Positions 40,411 through 50,142 of a DNA stretch of 51,982 nucleotides are shown here, in pieces. The translations under genes and the position numbers were made by a program. The DNA comes from Coriobacteriaceae bacterium (GTDB lineage Bacteria > Actinomycetota > Coriobacteriia > Coriobacteriales > UMGS124). The stretch spans positions 74,311 through 126,292 of the forward strand of contig JAHZGC010000003.1 of assembly GCA_019421015.1 (NCBI GenBank), read 5' to 3'. Positions within the stretch are counted from its first letter, which is position 1. Each line of letters starts with the position of its first letter. The notes under the pieces were generated by a model. That model saw only the letters and a program-made list of their open reading frames with translations. It was not told where the DNA came from and ran no database searches.

Positions 40411-42315
40411 CTACCCCCTCCTGCGGCCAAAGCCGCGCAGCCGGGCGAGCAGGGCGATCGCCGCCCCGAGCACGACACCGCCCGCGGCCGCCGGCACGAC
40501 AGGCGTCTCCGTGGCATCGGCGGTCTTGGGCACCTGGTTGACCTGGGGGGCGGCGGGCTTGGCAGGAGTCGGCGGCTGCGCGGGAGTCGCAGGCTGAACC
40601 GGCTTTGAAGGTTGCGCGGGCTCCGAGGGGTTCTCGGCCGGACCCGGGCCCTCAGGGTCATCGGGGTTATCGGGGTTATCGGGGATCTCGGGGTTTACCG
40701 GCTCGGAGGGGTTCTCGGCCGCCTTGGCCAACACCACGTGGTAGCCGTAGAACTCGTCACCGTGGAGACGGCTGACCTCTTCGACCTGGTAGCCGTCGGC
40801 CACCTTCATGCCGTAGACCGTATCGTCGTCCTTGCTGCCCTGCACGTAATAGCCGCCCACCAGGGTGCGGCCCGACACCGTGCTGCGGCTGCCGTGGCCG
40901 ATAGGCTCGGTGTCGCCGCTGCCGCGCTCGAGCAGGATGTAGCCGTCGGTGACGGCGCAGTCGTACAAGCCGCTCCCCCGTCCGCCGCCGATGGCCGCCG
41001 CGTCAGCACCTCCATAGGCGCTCACCGTGGCCATGCCCTCGATGAGGATGGCGTCGGCCTGAGAAAAGGCGCTGGCGCCGTTGCCGATACCGGCCGCCCC
41101 GTCGCCGCCGTGGGCCTGCACCACACCGGCCGAGAAGGTAAGCTCCTTGCCATATTGCTGCAGGCCGCCGCCGATGCCGGCACCGCCGGAGCCGCCGTAG
41201 GCATAGACGTGCGCGATGCCGGGCACCGAGACGTTCGTGCCCCACGCCCCGGCAGCCCCTCCGATGCCGGCCGCCCCCTCGCCTCCGTAGGCGTATACGT
41301 AGCCGCCGTTGACGGTGACGCCCGCCGAGCATCCCGTGCCGTAGCCCGTGCCGATGCCAGCCGCGTGATAGCCGCCGTAGGCGAAGAGCGAGTCGTTGCC
41401 AGCGTCGATGACGATGGGGCACGAGGGGGTGCGATTCTTGGAGCTGCCGGCCTGCAGCCCCGCCTGCAGGGAGCCCGACTTGAGCGTCACCCTGCCCTTG
41501 ACGGTGAGGTTCACACCGCCGGAACGCACGTCGAAGGCGGCGGTGCCGAAGGTCTGGGAGCTGCCTGTGGCGCTACAGTCGATGGAGACGTCCTGGAGCG
41601 TGACGTTGGCCGGCGCGTCGCTCGCCACCACGATGGCATCGCCGGTGGTCGTGCCAGGCTCAGCCATGGCAACGGTTATGGGCGTAGAGGTGAGCACGGT
41701 CAGCACACCGTCCTGATAGCGGTAGTCGGTCCCGTAGGTGCCGCCCGTCACGGCAAACGCACCGGTCTGAGCCGCTTGGAGCACAGCGTCCTGCGCGGCG
41801 GCTGCCTGCTGTGCAGGGTCAGCCTCGCCAAGGGAGGGTTGGACAGCGAGATCGGCATCGGGGCCGGGAATCGCGGCGTCGGTGTCGGCGGCATCCTCCG
41901 TTGACGGGTCCCCGGCAGCGTCGGGGCCAGCGTCGGGCGCCGTCTCGGCGGCATCGGGGGAACCCACGTTGCCGACGGCCTCGGACGGGCTCCCCTCAGC
42001 CCCAGACACCAGGTCCCCAGAGTCCTTAGACGCCACATCCTCAGCCAAGACAGGCCCCGCCTGACCGGCTTCTTCGCTGCCGGGAGCCTCGCCCACCGTG
42101 GGAGTCTCCCCCAGGGCCATGGAGGATGCGCCCTGCTCTTGCACGGCATCGGGGATAAAGCCGTCCTGCCCTTCGGCTGCCGAGGCAGAGGCGGCGGGGG
42201 TGCAGACCGCCAACGCCGCACCCAACGCAAAGCACGGCAGGCCGACCATCCAGGGCAACCAAGAGGACATCCCCGCAAAAGCCGCAGCCCGGCCGTTCGA
42301 TGTGCTACTGTTCAT
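40411..42315 (-). CDS. Large wall-anchored surface protein with AGIGG beta-helix repeats
   Basis: A 634-residue cell-surface protein; ATG 42315 behind GGAAGGG. The Sec-type signal is hydrophobic to about residue 42, ending ASASAAEG. Residues 48-180 are a low-complexity Asp/Ala/Gly/Pro region. Residues about 200-480 carry repeated YAYGG-GAAGIGGG units of a right-handed beta-helix found in carbohydrate-binding surface proteins. A Pro/Asn-rich spacer (PDNPDNPDDPEGP and PAQPSKPVQP) spans the wall. The C-terminus is VPKTADATETP, a hydrophobic helix and RLRGFGRRRG: a sorting signal with VPKTA in place of LPxTG. No sortase is in the window. Likely adhesin or glycan binder. Confidence 0.85.
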   Translation of the reverse strand: MNSSTSNGRAAAFAGMSSWLPWMVGLPCFALGAALAVCTPAASASAAEGQDGFIPDAVQEQGASSMALGETPTVGEAPGSEEAGQAGPVLAEDVASKDSGDLVSGAEGSPSEAVGNVGSPDAAETAPDAGPDAAGDPSTEDAADTDAAIPGPDADLAVQPSLGEADPAQQAAAAQDAVLQAAQTGAFAVTGGTYGTDYRYQDGVLTVLTSTPITVAMAEPGTTTGDAIVVASDAPANVTLQDVSIDCSATGSSQTFGTAAFDVRSGGVNLTVKGRVTLKSGSLQAGLQAGSSKNRTPSCPIVIDAGNDSLFAYGGYHAAGIGTGYGTGCSAGVTVNGGYVYAYGGEGAAGIGGAAGAWGTNVSVPGIAHVYAYGGSGGAGIGGGLQQYGKELTFSAGVVQAHGGDGAAGIGNGASAFSQADAILIEGMATVSAYGGADAAAIGGGRGSGLYDCAVTDGYILLERGSGDTEPIGHGSRSTVSGRTLVGGYYVQGSKDDDTVYGMKVADGYQVEEVSRLHGDEFYGYHVVLAKAAENPSEPVNPEIPDNPDNPDDPEGPGPAENPSEPAQPSKPVQPATPAQPPTPAKPAAPQVNQVPKTADATETPVVPAAAGGVVLGAAIALLARLRGFGRRRG

Positions 42316-42788
42316 GAGGGCACCCTTCCAAAAAAGGTTCCTATTCGGCGGGATGGATTATAGCCCCCTCCATCTAGCATAGCCCGCGGCAGCTGCAAAA
42401 CCCGCACGCCGCGAAGCAGGTCCACACCGTCTGGCCAGACCACGCCAACAATAACGATGGATGCCGGGGACTGGACAAACGGGCGCAGGCCGCTGGACAT
42501 CATTCATTAAAGTTAAAACGTGAAATTAACGACTTTTGCACGGTAATATTTGTAATTTGATAGACATATTATGGAGATAGACAGAGAAGCCCCTGGATGC
42601 ATATGAATGTTTGCGACAAATATATCCTTTGTGCAAGCATCGTCGTGCAGAAGTCGAAGTTTTCTCATTTGATGCACGAGCTTTGATGCGGTGGGCGCCG
42701 CCCGGCCATCTCTTCGGCCGGTCGTGCCTGCCTCCCCGTCGCCTCCGCTCCCCTCGCCCCCCGCGTCTACCGGGTCCCCAAACACGCG
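42316..42788. other. Gene-free gap with AT-rich pocket
   Basis: No supported gene. Bases 42495-42680 are much richer in A and T than the rest (for example TTAAAGTTAAAACG and TATTATGGAGATAG). The divergent promoters one would expect are absent because both neighbours read on the minus strand. The AT-rich part may be a promoter region of the surface-protein gene or a transfer remnant. Confidence 0.5.
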
Positions 42789-42823
42789 CGGTGCCCCCGG
42801 GCCTCCCTGGCCCGAGGGCACCG
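42789..42823 (-). terminator. Hairpin after the SPFH gene
   Basis: CGGTGCCC with GGGCC pairs with GGCCC and GGGCACCG around TCCCT. It lies about 55 bases after the SPFH-protein stop. There is no T run on the minus strand, so it is a probable rather than certain terminator. Confidence 0.5.
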
Positions 42824-42875
42824 TCTACCGCGGAGGCGCCCCGTTCGAGCGCCCCCATCTGCGCGGGTCTCTCCC

Positions 42876-43853
42876 CTACTTGGCGTCGTTGAACAGCTCG
42901 CCGCCGGTCACGGCCAAACCGGCGAGACCCTGGAGCTCGCTCGGGATGATGATCTTGGTCGCCTGGCCGTCGGCCACCTGCGCCAAAGCCTCGAGGCTCT
43001 TGAGGGTCAGCACGGCCTTGTCGGCGCCGGCCTCCTTGATCATCTCCAGGCCGCGGGCCGTGGCCTCCTGAACCGAGACGATCGCCTTGGCCTCGCCCTC
43101 GGCGGCCAGGATCTGGGCCTGCTTCTCGGCTTCGGCCGCCAGGATTTTGGCCTGCTTGTCGGCCTCGGCGGCCAGGATCAGCGACTGCTTGCGGCCTTCG
43201 GCCACGAGAATCTGCGACTGCTTCTCGCCCTCGGCCTGCAGGATCGCCTCGCGGCGCTCACGCTCGGCCTTCATCTGCTTCTCCATGGCGGTGCGGATGG
43301 CCTGGGGCGGCGTGATGTCCTTGAGCTCCACACGGTTGATCTTGATGCCCCAGGCGTCGGTGGCCTCGTCGAGGGCCACGCTCATGCGGGAGTTGATGGA
43401 CTCGCGGCTCGTGAGCGTCTGGTCGAGCTCGAGGTCGCCGATCACGTTGCGCAGCGTGGTGGCGGTGAGGTTCTCGATGGCCGCCATGGGATTGTTCACA
43501 CCATAGGCGTACTTCTTGGGGTCCACGACCTGGAAGAAGACCACCGTGTCGATCTCGACGGTCACGTTGTCGCGGGTAATGACGGTCTGGGGCTCGAAGT
43601 CGACCACGTTCTCCTTGAGGCTGACCTTCTTCACGATCTTCTCGAGGAAGGGGATCTTAAAGTGCAGGCCGGCCTTCCAGGTGGCGCGGTAGGTGCCGAG
43701 GAACTCCACGATCCAGGCGTCGGTCTGCTGGACCATGCGGATGCAGCGCGACAGGGCATAGACGACGATGATGGCCGCCACGACGATGGCGATAATCGTC
43801 CAGAGGCCGTCGAGGCCGCCCGAACCGGCGTTGCGTGCGATGAGGTCTTCCAT
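42876..43853 (-). CDS. SPFH/Band 7 (stomatin-like) membrane scaffold protein
   Basis: A 325-residue protein; ATG 43853 behind AAAGGAGC. One N-terminal membrane helix (about 18-38) is followed by the SPFH domain (RMVQQTDAWIVEFLGTYRAT to DITPPQAIRTAMEKQMKAER, about 42-200), then a long repetitive coiled coil with ILAAEAEKQAQILAAEGE-type heptads (205-265). The C-terminus is IIIPSELQGLAGL. Such proteins form cage-like membrane microdomains and pair with NfeD proteins. Here nfeD is the upstream neighbour on the same strand, with a MITE inserted between them. Confidence 0.93.
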   Translation of the reverse strand: MEDLIARNAGSGGLDGLWTIIAIVVAAIIVVYALSRCIRMVQQTDAWIVEFLGTYRATWKAGLHFKIPFLEKIVKKVSLKENVVDFEPQTVITRDNVTVEIDTVVFFQVVDPKKYAYGVNNPMAAIENLTATTLRNVIGDLELDQTLTSRESINSRMSVALDEATDAWGIKINRVELKDITPPQAIRTAMEKQMKAERERREAILQAEGEKQSQILVAEGRKQSLILAAEADKQAKILAAEAEKQAQILAAEGEAKAIVSVQEATARGLEMIKEAGADKAVLTLKSLEALAQVADGQATKIIIPSELQGLAGLAVTGGELFNDAK

Positions 43854-43918
43854 AGGGCTCCTTTCTTGACGTGCGGCCCTGTGCCCACGTCCTCGGTTGC
43901 TTGACTCGCTGGATCTGC

Positions 43919-44028
43919 TCTAGAGCACTCCACAAAATTGCTAGACAAGGCGCGCGAGGGCGCGGTGTGCTTAAGGCACATAAGCCCGAGTGCAACAAAG
44001 TACCAGCATTTCTGTGGAGCGCTCTAGA
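43919..44028. mobile_element. MITE-like element, copy 2 (110 bp)
   Basis: The ends are TCTAGAGCACTCCACA (left) and TGTGGAGCGCTCTAGA (right), an inverted repeat of about 26 bases with few mismatches, and the interior matches the copy at 30512-30620. The right end overlaps the nfeD stop: the TAG of TCTAGA ends that gene. It separates nfeD from the SPFH gene by about 170 bases. Confidence 0.82.
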
Positions 44029-44458
44029 CGGGCTTGACCACGAGCACGGTGCTGTCCACGGACTTCACGACCACGCGTGACCCCGTGGGCACCGCGACGC
44101 CCTCGGAGGTGCGGGCAAGCCACGAGACGTCGCCGAGCCGAACGCGGCCGCACAGGTCTTTGCCCGCGGGGATCTCTTGGGTCACCGTGACCTCGCGGCC
44201 GACGTAGGCGTCCACGTCGGTCAAGGCGTCTTTGGCCTTGACCTTGGCGCTCTTGCGGAAGAACGGCCGCAGGGCCAGGAGCGCTACGCAGGAGACGACC
44301 AGGAACACGGCCACCTGGACCAGGATGCTCGCGGTGAAGAGGCTCACCACGAAGGCCGCGGCCGCCCCCACGCAGAACCAGATGCAGACAAGCGCCGGGG
44401 CCGCCGCCTCGACGATGCCGAACGCAACCGCTATACCGAGCCAGATAATCGCAGCCAT
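44024..44458 (-). CDS. NfeD-family membrane protein
   Basis: A 144-residue protein of the short NfeD type. ATG 44458 follows GGGAAGGCGGG. Three membrane helices (about 3-20, 25-45 and 48-65) are followed by the OB-fold domain DVDAYVGREVTVTQ, GRVRLGDVSWLA, ending VLVVKPV. The short NfeD type helps SPFH proteins and has no protease domain. The stop codon is supplied by the inserted MITE; the OB-fold seems complete, so the protein is probably functional. Confidence 0.9.
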   Translation of the reverse strand: MAAIIWLGIAVAFGIVEAAAPALVCIWFCVGAAAAFVVSLFTASILVQVAVFLVVSCVALLALRPFFRKSAKVKAKDALTDVDAYVGREVTVTQEIPAGKDLCGRVRLGDVSWLARTSEGVAVPTGSRVVVKSVDSTVLVVKPV

Positions 44459-44591
44459 GGCCGCCCGCCTTCCCGAATTGCCTGGTGTATACCACCAGTA
44501 TATAGCAATCCGAGCGGCCACCGACACCGCGTTGCGCCCGGACTCGCGCGCCTCAGCGCACCGGGTCCGGGCGCAACTTGGGCAAAAGGCC

Positions 44592-47348
44592 CTACGCCAA
44601 CTCGCTCCTCAGAGCCTCCACCGGGCTGCCAGCGTCGACCTTGTGCACGGCATAGGCCGTGGCAAGCGCTACCACCGCAAAGGCCCCCAGCGAGGCGGGC
44701 ACCACGGCCCAAGGGATCATAAGGCCGGTGGTCGAGACGCTCTGGCCCACCGCAGAGCAGAGGGCGAGCGAGACCAGCAGAGCCGGCGGAATCGACCACA
44801 GAAGCACCCGCACCCCATACATCAGGCACTCGCAGCCGAGCATCTTGTAGAGCCCGCGTCGGGTAAGGCCCACGCTGCGCAGCACGGCGAACTCGCGGCG
44901 CCGCAGCCCCACGCTCGTGTACATGGTGTTGAAGGCGCTCGTCACGGCGATAAGGGTCACGATCACGGCAAACGCCCAGATAAAGGCCTGCGCGGTCTTG
45001 AGCAGCCCCATCGACCCCGCGGAGGCCGTCGTGAGGTTGTACAGGCGCGTCGGCGACAGCCCGAGGAGCCGCAGCTCGGCTGCCACGGCCTTCTCGGCAG
45101 CCACGGGGTCGTCGGAGCGCATATGGACGAAGTAAGAGCGGCTGAGGTAGTGGCCGTCGCTCGCACCGGGGACCAAGGTCGGGTCCACCGCACCCAACGC
45201 CGAGTAGGGGGCGACGAGCACCGGAAGCGACGGCGTGCCCACCCACCAGGGCGCCTCGTCGACAAAGCCGTCCACCTCGACGGAGATCCCATGCCAGCCG
45301 TTAGCCACGAATCCCTCGTCGGCCTCCTCGCCCTGGTCGTCGGCCACCCCGGACGGCCCGTCTCCGCCCACTGCCCCGTCATCGAGCCCCGAGGTGGGGG
45401 GCACCTCGGTCTTCCCCTCGAACACGAAGGGCACGCCGGCAAAGGGCTTAATCCGGCCGTAGCGCTCGCCGTCGTTCACGTTGAGCACGTCGATACCCAC
45501 CATGCGCGGGTGGGCGGTGTCGAAGTAGCGGCCTGCGTCGAGTCCCGCCTCGGCCGCCCAACCCCTAAAGACGTCGTCGTCTACGAAGAGCAGCGAGAAG
45601 TTCATGGCCTGCACGTTGCCAAAGACGTCTTCGAACTGCTCCGAGAGGCCGGCCGCCACCGCAGGGTCGGCGAGGTCGCCCCGCACCGGCAAGCTCATCC
45701 CGTCCACGGCCTGCGCCACGCCCTCGGCGCCGCCGATCTCGTCCATGGCCTGCTCGGGGGTCGCCTCGCCGTCGATGCTCCCGTCATAGAACCAATAGCG
45801 CAGGTCGTAGGAGCGCTCGGCCTCGGGAACGGCCGCCCCCAGGAAGGAGCTCGTGTAAGACCCGAGCAGCGTGGCCGACACCACGAGCACGACGCCCGTC
45901 ACCAGGGCGGCCACCGTGGCGCGGCGCGGCTTGCAGGCCCGGCGGAAGCTCTTGGCGGCGATGGAGCCCTCCACGCCGAACAGCCGGCCGGCCACGCGGC
46001 CCGACCGAACGACCCCCGCCGGCACGCGCACGTCGGCCGAGGAGCGGATGGCGTCGATGGCGCTCATCCTGCTCGCGCGACGCGCGGGGCCCCCCGCCGA
46101 GAGCATGGTGGTGAGCAGCGCCAGGACCGCGGCGAACGCGACGGCGCCCGGCGAGACCACGATTCTCAGCGGCACCTCCCGGGAAGCCTCGCTCACCAGG
46201 GTGGAGGCCCAGTCGCCCACCAGGTCGCTGCACAGGTAGAGCACCGCAGCGGTGCCGACCACGCCCACCGCGAGCCCCACGGGGATGGCGACGGCCGAGA
46301 CGACCAGCACCTCGCGCATCACCATGGAGCGGAGCTGCCGGCGGGTCGCCCCCACCGAGCTCAACAAGCCGAACTGCCGGGTGCGCTCCGACACCGAGAT
46401 CGCAAAGGAGTTGCGGATCAGCAGCAGCGAGCTGGCCACCACGAGGATCAGCACGAGGCCCGCAAAGGTGATGAGCGTCCGGTAGCCGCCCACGGTCAGC
46501 GAGACCGAGGTGATGCGGTTTATAAAGTCGTTGAGGCGTATCTCGGCACGGTCCGAGTCGACCAGGCCGTCGAGCAGCACGCCGGTCATGGCCGGGTCCT
46601 CCACCGAGGCCCACAGCTGGTACGAGGCGTCGGCAGGGGCGTCGTCCAGGGTGCCGGCCATCGTGAGCGCCGGAAAGCCCGCCACCGTGGAGCTGTAGCC
46701 GTCCTGGTAGAACAGCGGGTTGTTGTCGGCGTAGTAGCCGCAGACCGTGAAACGGCGCGGGGCCGTCTCCACGAGTTCCTCGCCCAGCTCGAACCGCTCG
46801 TAGTCGCCCCAGAGCAGGGAGTCGCCCACGAGGGGGGCACCGGTCTGGGCGTCCACGCGCGTACCGACCTCAAAGGTCACCTCGTCGCCCACGGCAACGT
46901 CGATCGTCCCGCTGAGCTTGAGGGTGTGGGGAAGGAGAATCTCGTCGGGCGAGGCGGGAAAGGCCCCTTCCACGAGGTTCAGCGAGACGAGTTCCGCGAA
47001 GTCCTGGTCGGTCCCCACACCGGGCACGAGCCCCTCGATGGCGACGTAGGGAACCTGGCTCCCCTCTCCCCCCAGGGCGTAGCCCTCGAGCTCGACGGCG
47101 GCGCAGCGCGTCACGCCGACCGCCCCCTCGACCCGGGCCACCTCCTCGGCCGTGGCCCCGATCACCGTGCCGTTGTAGGAGCCGCTCTTGGCCTCCTCCA
47201 CATCGACGAGATAGTGGTAGAGGCTCACGGCCGAGGTGATGACGGCCAGGATCAGCGCCGTGGCGAGCACCACGCCCAGCGCCGTGGCGGCCGTGCGCAC
47301 CGGGCTCTTCTTAAGGGAGCGCAGGGTGTATGTGGTTAGGACGCCCAT
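44592..47348 (-). CDS. FtsX/MacB-type ABC transporter permease
   Basis: A 918-residue membrane protein; ATG 47348, two bases after the ATPase stop region. Residues 1-45 contain helix 1 (SPVRTAATALGVVLATALIL). A large extracytoplasmic domain follows to about 300, then three helices (about 310-420, with RTRQFGLLSSVGATRRQLRS, the FtsX motif). A second half repeats the arrangement with helices near 520 and 780-910 (RRREFAVLRSVGLTRRGLYK). The double FtsX layout is typical of peptide or lipid exporters such as antimicrobial-resistance pumps. It forms an operon with its ATPase and the two-component system. Confidence 0.93.
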   Translation of the reverse strand: MGVLTTYTLRSLKKSPVRTAATALGVVLATALILAVITSAVSLYHYLVDVEEAKSGSYNGTVIGATAEEVARVEGAVGVTRCAAVELEGYALGGEGSQVPYVAIEGLVPGVGTDQDFAELVSLNLVEGAFPASPDEILLPHTLKLSGTIDVAVGDEVTFEVGTRVDAQTGAPLVGDSLLWGDYERFELGEELVETAPRRFTVCGYYADNNPLFYQDGYSSTVAGFPALTMAGTLDDAPADASYQLWASVEDPAMTGVLLDGLVDSDRAEIRLNDFINRITSVSLTVGGYRTLITFAGLVLILVVASSLLLIRNSFAISVSERTRQFGLLSSVGATRRQLRSMVMREVLVVSAVAIPVGLAVGVVGTAAVLYLCSDLVGDWASTLVSEASREVPLRIVVSPGAVAFAAVLALLTTMLSAGGPARRASRMSAIDAIRSSADVRVPAGVVRSGRVAGRLFGVEGSIAAKSFRRACKPRRATVAALVTGVVLVVSATLLGSYTSSFLGAAVPEAERSYDLRYWFYDGSIDGEATPEQAMDEIGGAEGVAQAVDGMSLPVRGDLADPAVAAGLSEQFEDVFGNVQAMNFSLLFVDDDVFRGWAAEAGLDAGRYFDTAHPRMVGIDVLNVNDGERYGRIKPFAGVPFVFEGKTEVPPTSGLDDGAVGGDGPSGVADDQGEEADEGFVANGWHGISVEVDGFVDEAPWWVGTPSLPVLVAPYSALGAVDPTLVPGASDGHYLSRSYFVHMRSDDPVAAEKAVAAELRLLGLSPTRLYNLTTASAGSMGLLKTAQAFIWAFAVIVTLIAVTSAFNTMYTSVGLRRREFAVLRSVGLTRRGLYKMLGCECLMYGVRVLLWSIPPALLVSLALCSAVGQSVSTTGLMIPWAVVPASLGAFAVVALATAYAVHKVDAGSPVEALRSELA

Positions 47349-47350
47349 GG

Positions 47351-48031
<681 letters not shown>

Positions 48032-48146
48032 GGGATGCCTTTCGGTCGAGGGGCCTGCCGGCAGACGCCCGCAGCTTGACGGTCCCATGGTGGCGCACGG
48101 GCATGGCTGGGGGGTGGCCCGCAGGTGACGGATATGTCATCGGGGT

Positions 48147-49271
48147 CTACACCACGGTGCGGGGAAAGGTCATCTCAAAGCGCGCGCCGCCAGCCGGGGC
48201 GTTTGCGGCCTTGAGGGCGCCTCCCTGGGAGGTCACCAGGCAGCGCGCCAGGGCAAGCCCGATACCCGCCGACCCACTGGCCGAGCCGCTCCCCTTGTAG
48301 AAGCGCTCAAAGACGTGGGGAAGATCGACCTGGGAGATGCCGGGCCCCGAGTCGGTCACGGTGATGCGCGTGGCCACGGCGTCCTGTGAGAAGGCCACCC
48401 GCACGAAACCGCCCCCGGGGGTGTGCTCCATGCAGTTCTTCACGATGTTGGCCAGGGCCTCACGGCTCCAGCCGGCGTCGCCCTCGTAGGTCACCCGTGG
48501 GACGCCCCCGTCCCCCGTCGACGGTCCGCCGGCCGTCCCCGGCCCCTCCCCCGGGTCTTGCCGAGGCCCCACGACCTGAAGCTCGATGCCCTTGAGCTCA
48601 CAGGCGATCCGCAGCGGGGCCACCGACTCCTCGACCAAGGCCGCCACGTCCACGGGGGCGCTCGTGAGCTGGAGGGACCCGGCGTCGGCCCGTGCCAGGG
48701 TCAAAAGACTCGTGACCAGCCAGTTCATGGAGTCGGAGGTACGCCGGAGCTCGTGCAGCAGCTCGCGGCGGCGCTCCGGGGTGGTATCGGGGCGGCCCAG
48801 TAGCTCCACCGCCAGGCCCATGGCCATGAGCGGGGTGCGCAGCTGGTGGGAGATGTCGGCCAGCTCGTCGGCCAGCCCGTCGCGCTCCCTGCGCAGACCC
48901 TCGGCCTGGTCGCGCAGCAAGACGCACATCTTCTGCAGCTCGTTGGCGAGCACCGCCAGCTCGCCCTCCTCGTAGTCGTCGAGGTCCTGGGGGCCCGCCG
49001 CACCGCGCATGATCAGGTCCACGCGCTCGGCCAGCTCAGCCACCCGGGCGTCGCGGCGGCGCTCCGACAGCAGCGAGACCGCCGCCATGGCAGCACACCC
49101 CGCAAGGCCACAGGCGCCGACGGCGACGGCCGACCGTTGTGCGACCACGGGGATATGGGTGTTCTCCCAGACGACCCCGCCGGCAACCGCACCCACCAGC
49201 ACCGCCGCAGCCAGCGCGACGGCGCACCAAAGCAGCAGACGGCGCAGTCGGCCGCGCGAGACGTTGTCCAC
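48147..49271 (-). CDS. Sensor histidine kinase of an ABC-exporter two-component system
   Basis: A 374-residue kinase. GTG 49271, with GGGGGAG just after the response-regulator stop, was chosen; the open frame upstream runs through the regulator and is not coding. Two membrane helices (about 10-32 and 47-67) enclose a tiny outside loop. The phospho-acceptor His142 is in DISHQLRTPLMAM. The ATPase domain has NIVKNCMEHTPGG (N box), DSGPGISQVDL (G1) and GSAGIGLALAR (G2). The small sensor loop is typical of kinases that sense the membrane or the exporter. Operon: regulator, kinase, ATPase, permease. Confidence 0.93.
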   Translation of the reverse strand: MDNVSRGRLRRLLLWCAVALAAAVLVGAVAGGVVWENTHIPVVAQRSAVAVGACGLAGCAAMAAVSLLSERRRDARVAELAERVDLIMRGAAGPQDLDDYEEGELAVLANELQKMCVLLRDQAEGLRRERDGLADELADISHQLRTPLMAMGLAVELLGRPDTTPERRRELLHELRRTSDSMNWLVTSLLTLARADAGSLQLTSAPVDVAALVEESVAPLRIACELKGIELQVVGPRQDPGEGPGTAGGPSTGDGGVPRVTYEGDAGWSREALANIVKNCMEHTPGGGFVRVAFSQDAVATRITVTDSGPGISQVDLPHVFERFYKGSGSASGSAGIGLALARCLVTSQGGALKAANAPAGGARFEMTFPRTVV

Positions 49272-49279
49272 GGCTCCCC

Positions 49280-49966
49280 CTACTCCGCCACCCGGTAGCC
49301 GATGCCGCGCACGGTGGTGATGAGCCTCGGCTCGCTCGGGTCGTCCTCGATCTTGTCGCGCAGGCGCTTGATGTAGACCGAGAGCGTGTTGTCCTCCACA
49401 TAGGCCCCGGCGGCGTCCCAGATGGCGTCGGAGAGCTGGGCGCGCGTGAGCAGGCAGCCGCGGGCGTTCATGAACGTGAGCAGTAGGCGGTACTCGAGCG
49501 CCGAGAGGTAGAGCTCCCGGCCGCCCTTGGTGGCAACCCCGCGCGCCACGTCGACGCGCACGTCGCCCAGCTCGAGCACCGAGCAGCGCTGGCCCGTGCG
49601 GCGCAGCACGCTGTTGATGCGCGAGACGAGCTCGCGGGGACGGAAAGGTTTGGAGATGTAGTCGTCGGCCCCCATGTCGAGGCCGGCCACACAGGTGAAC
49701 TCGTCGGTCGCGGCCGTGAGAAAGATCACCGGGACGCCGCGCTCCTTGGCCGCCGCGCACACCGCGAAGCCCGTGCCCTGGGCCAGGCCTATATCGACGA
49801 GCGCCACGGCGAAGCGCGTCTGCGCCAGCAGCCCGCAGGCACCGTCCTGGGTGGGCGAGCTCTCGACCGAGAACCCCTCCTGGGTCAGGTACTCCGTGAG
49901 CCCCGCCACGATGGCGGGGTCGTCCTCGGCAACGAGGACGCGTGTCTGGGTTGGGACCTGCGGCAT
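49280..49966 (-). CDS. OmpR-family response regulator
   Basis: A 228-residue regulator. ATG 49966 (MPQVPTQTRVLVAEDD) was preferred over a TTG 24 bases upstream because GGTGGG lies eight bases before it. The receiver domain has Asp14/15, phospho-acceptor Asp58 (VALVDIG), Thr84 and Lys106. The winged-helix C-domain ends YVEDNTLSVYIKRLRDKIED and TVRGIGYRV. It is the first gene of the operon with kinase, ATPase and permease and should activate it when phosphorylated. Confidence 0.95.
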   Translation of the reverse strand: MPQVPTQTRVLVAEDDPAIVAGLTEYLTQEGFSVESSPTQDGACGLLAQTRFAVALVDIGLAQGTGFAVCAAAKERGVPVIFLTAATDEFTCVAGLDMGADDYISKPFRPRELVSRINSVLRRTGQRCSVLELGDVRVDVARGVATKGGRELYLSALEYRLLLTFMNARGCLLTRAQLSDAIWDAAGAYVEDNTLSVYIKRLRDKIEDDPSEPRLITTVRGIGYRVAE

Positions 49967-50069
49967 TGGGGCATCCCACCTTCCCTGCAAGGCGTCGTGG
50001 ACCGCCCCATTTTAGCGGAGAAGCCCCCGCAGCCGAAAGGACCGCCTCCCAGATGACCGATGTGTGAGA

Positions 50070-50099
50070 TTGGGATAGGCCGCAGAGGGGTGCTACACT
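50070..50099 (+). promoter_or_regulatory. Possible sigma-70 promoter for the HAD gene
   Basis: TTGGGA (50070-50075), an 18-base spacer and TACACT (50094-50099), 44 bases before the GTG start. It lies between the divergent response-regulator and HAD genes. Confidence 0.4.
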
Positions 50100-50142
50100 G
50101 GGTGCCCACCTCCCGCCGTCCCCCACGCACAAAGGAACGCCC

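Noticed and set aside
44232..47339. Plus-strand open frame of over 1000 codons opposite the FtsX permease
   Set aside because: Arg/His/Gly-rich translation without domains, fully antisense to a well-supported permease and part of nfeD; a GC-skew artefact.
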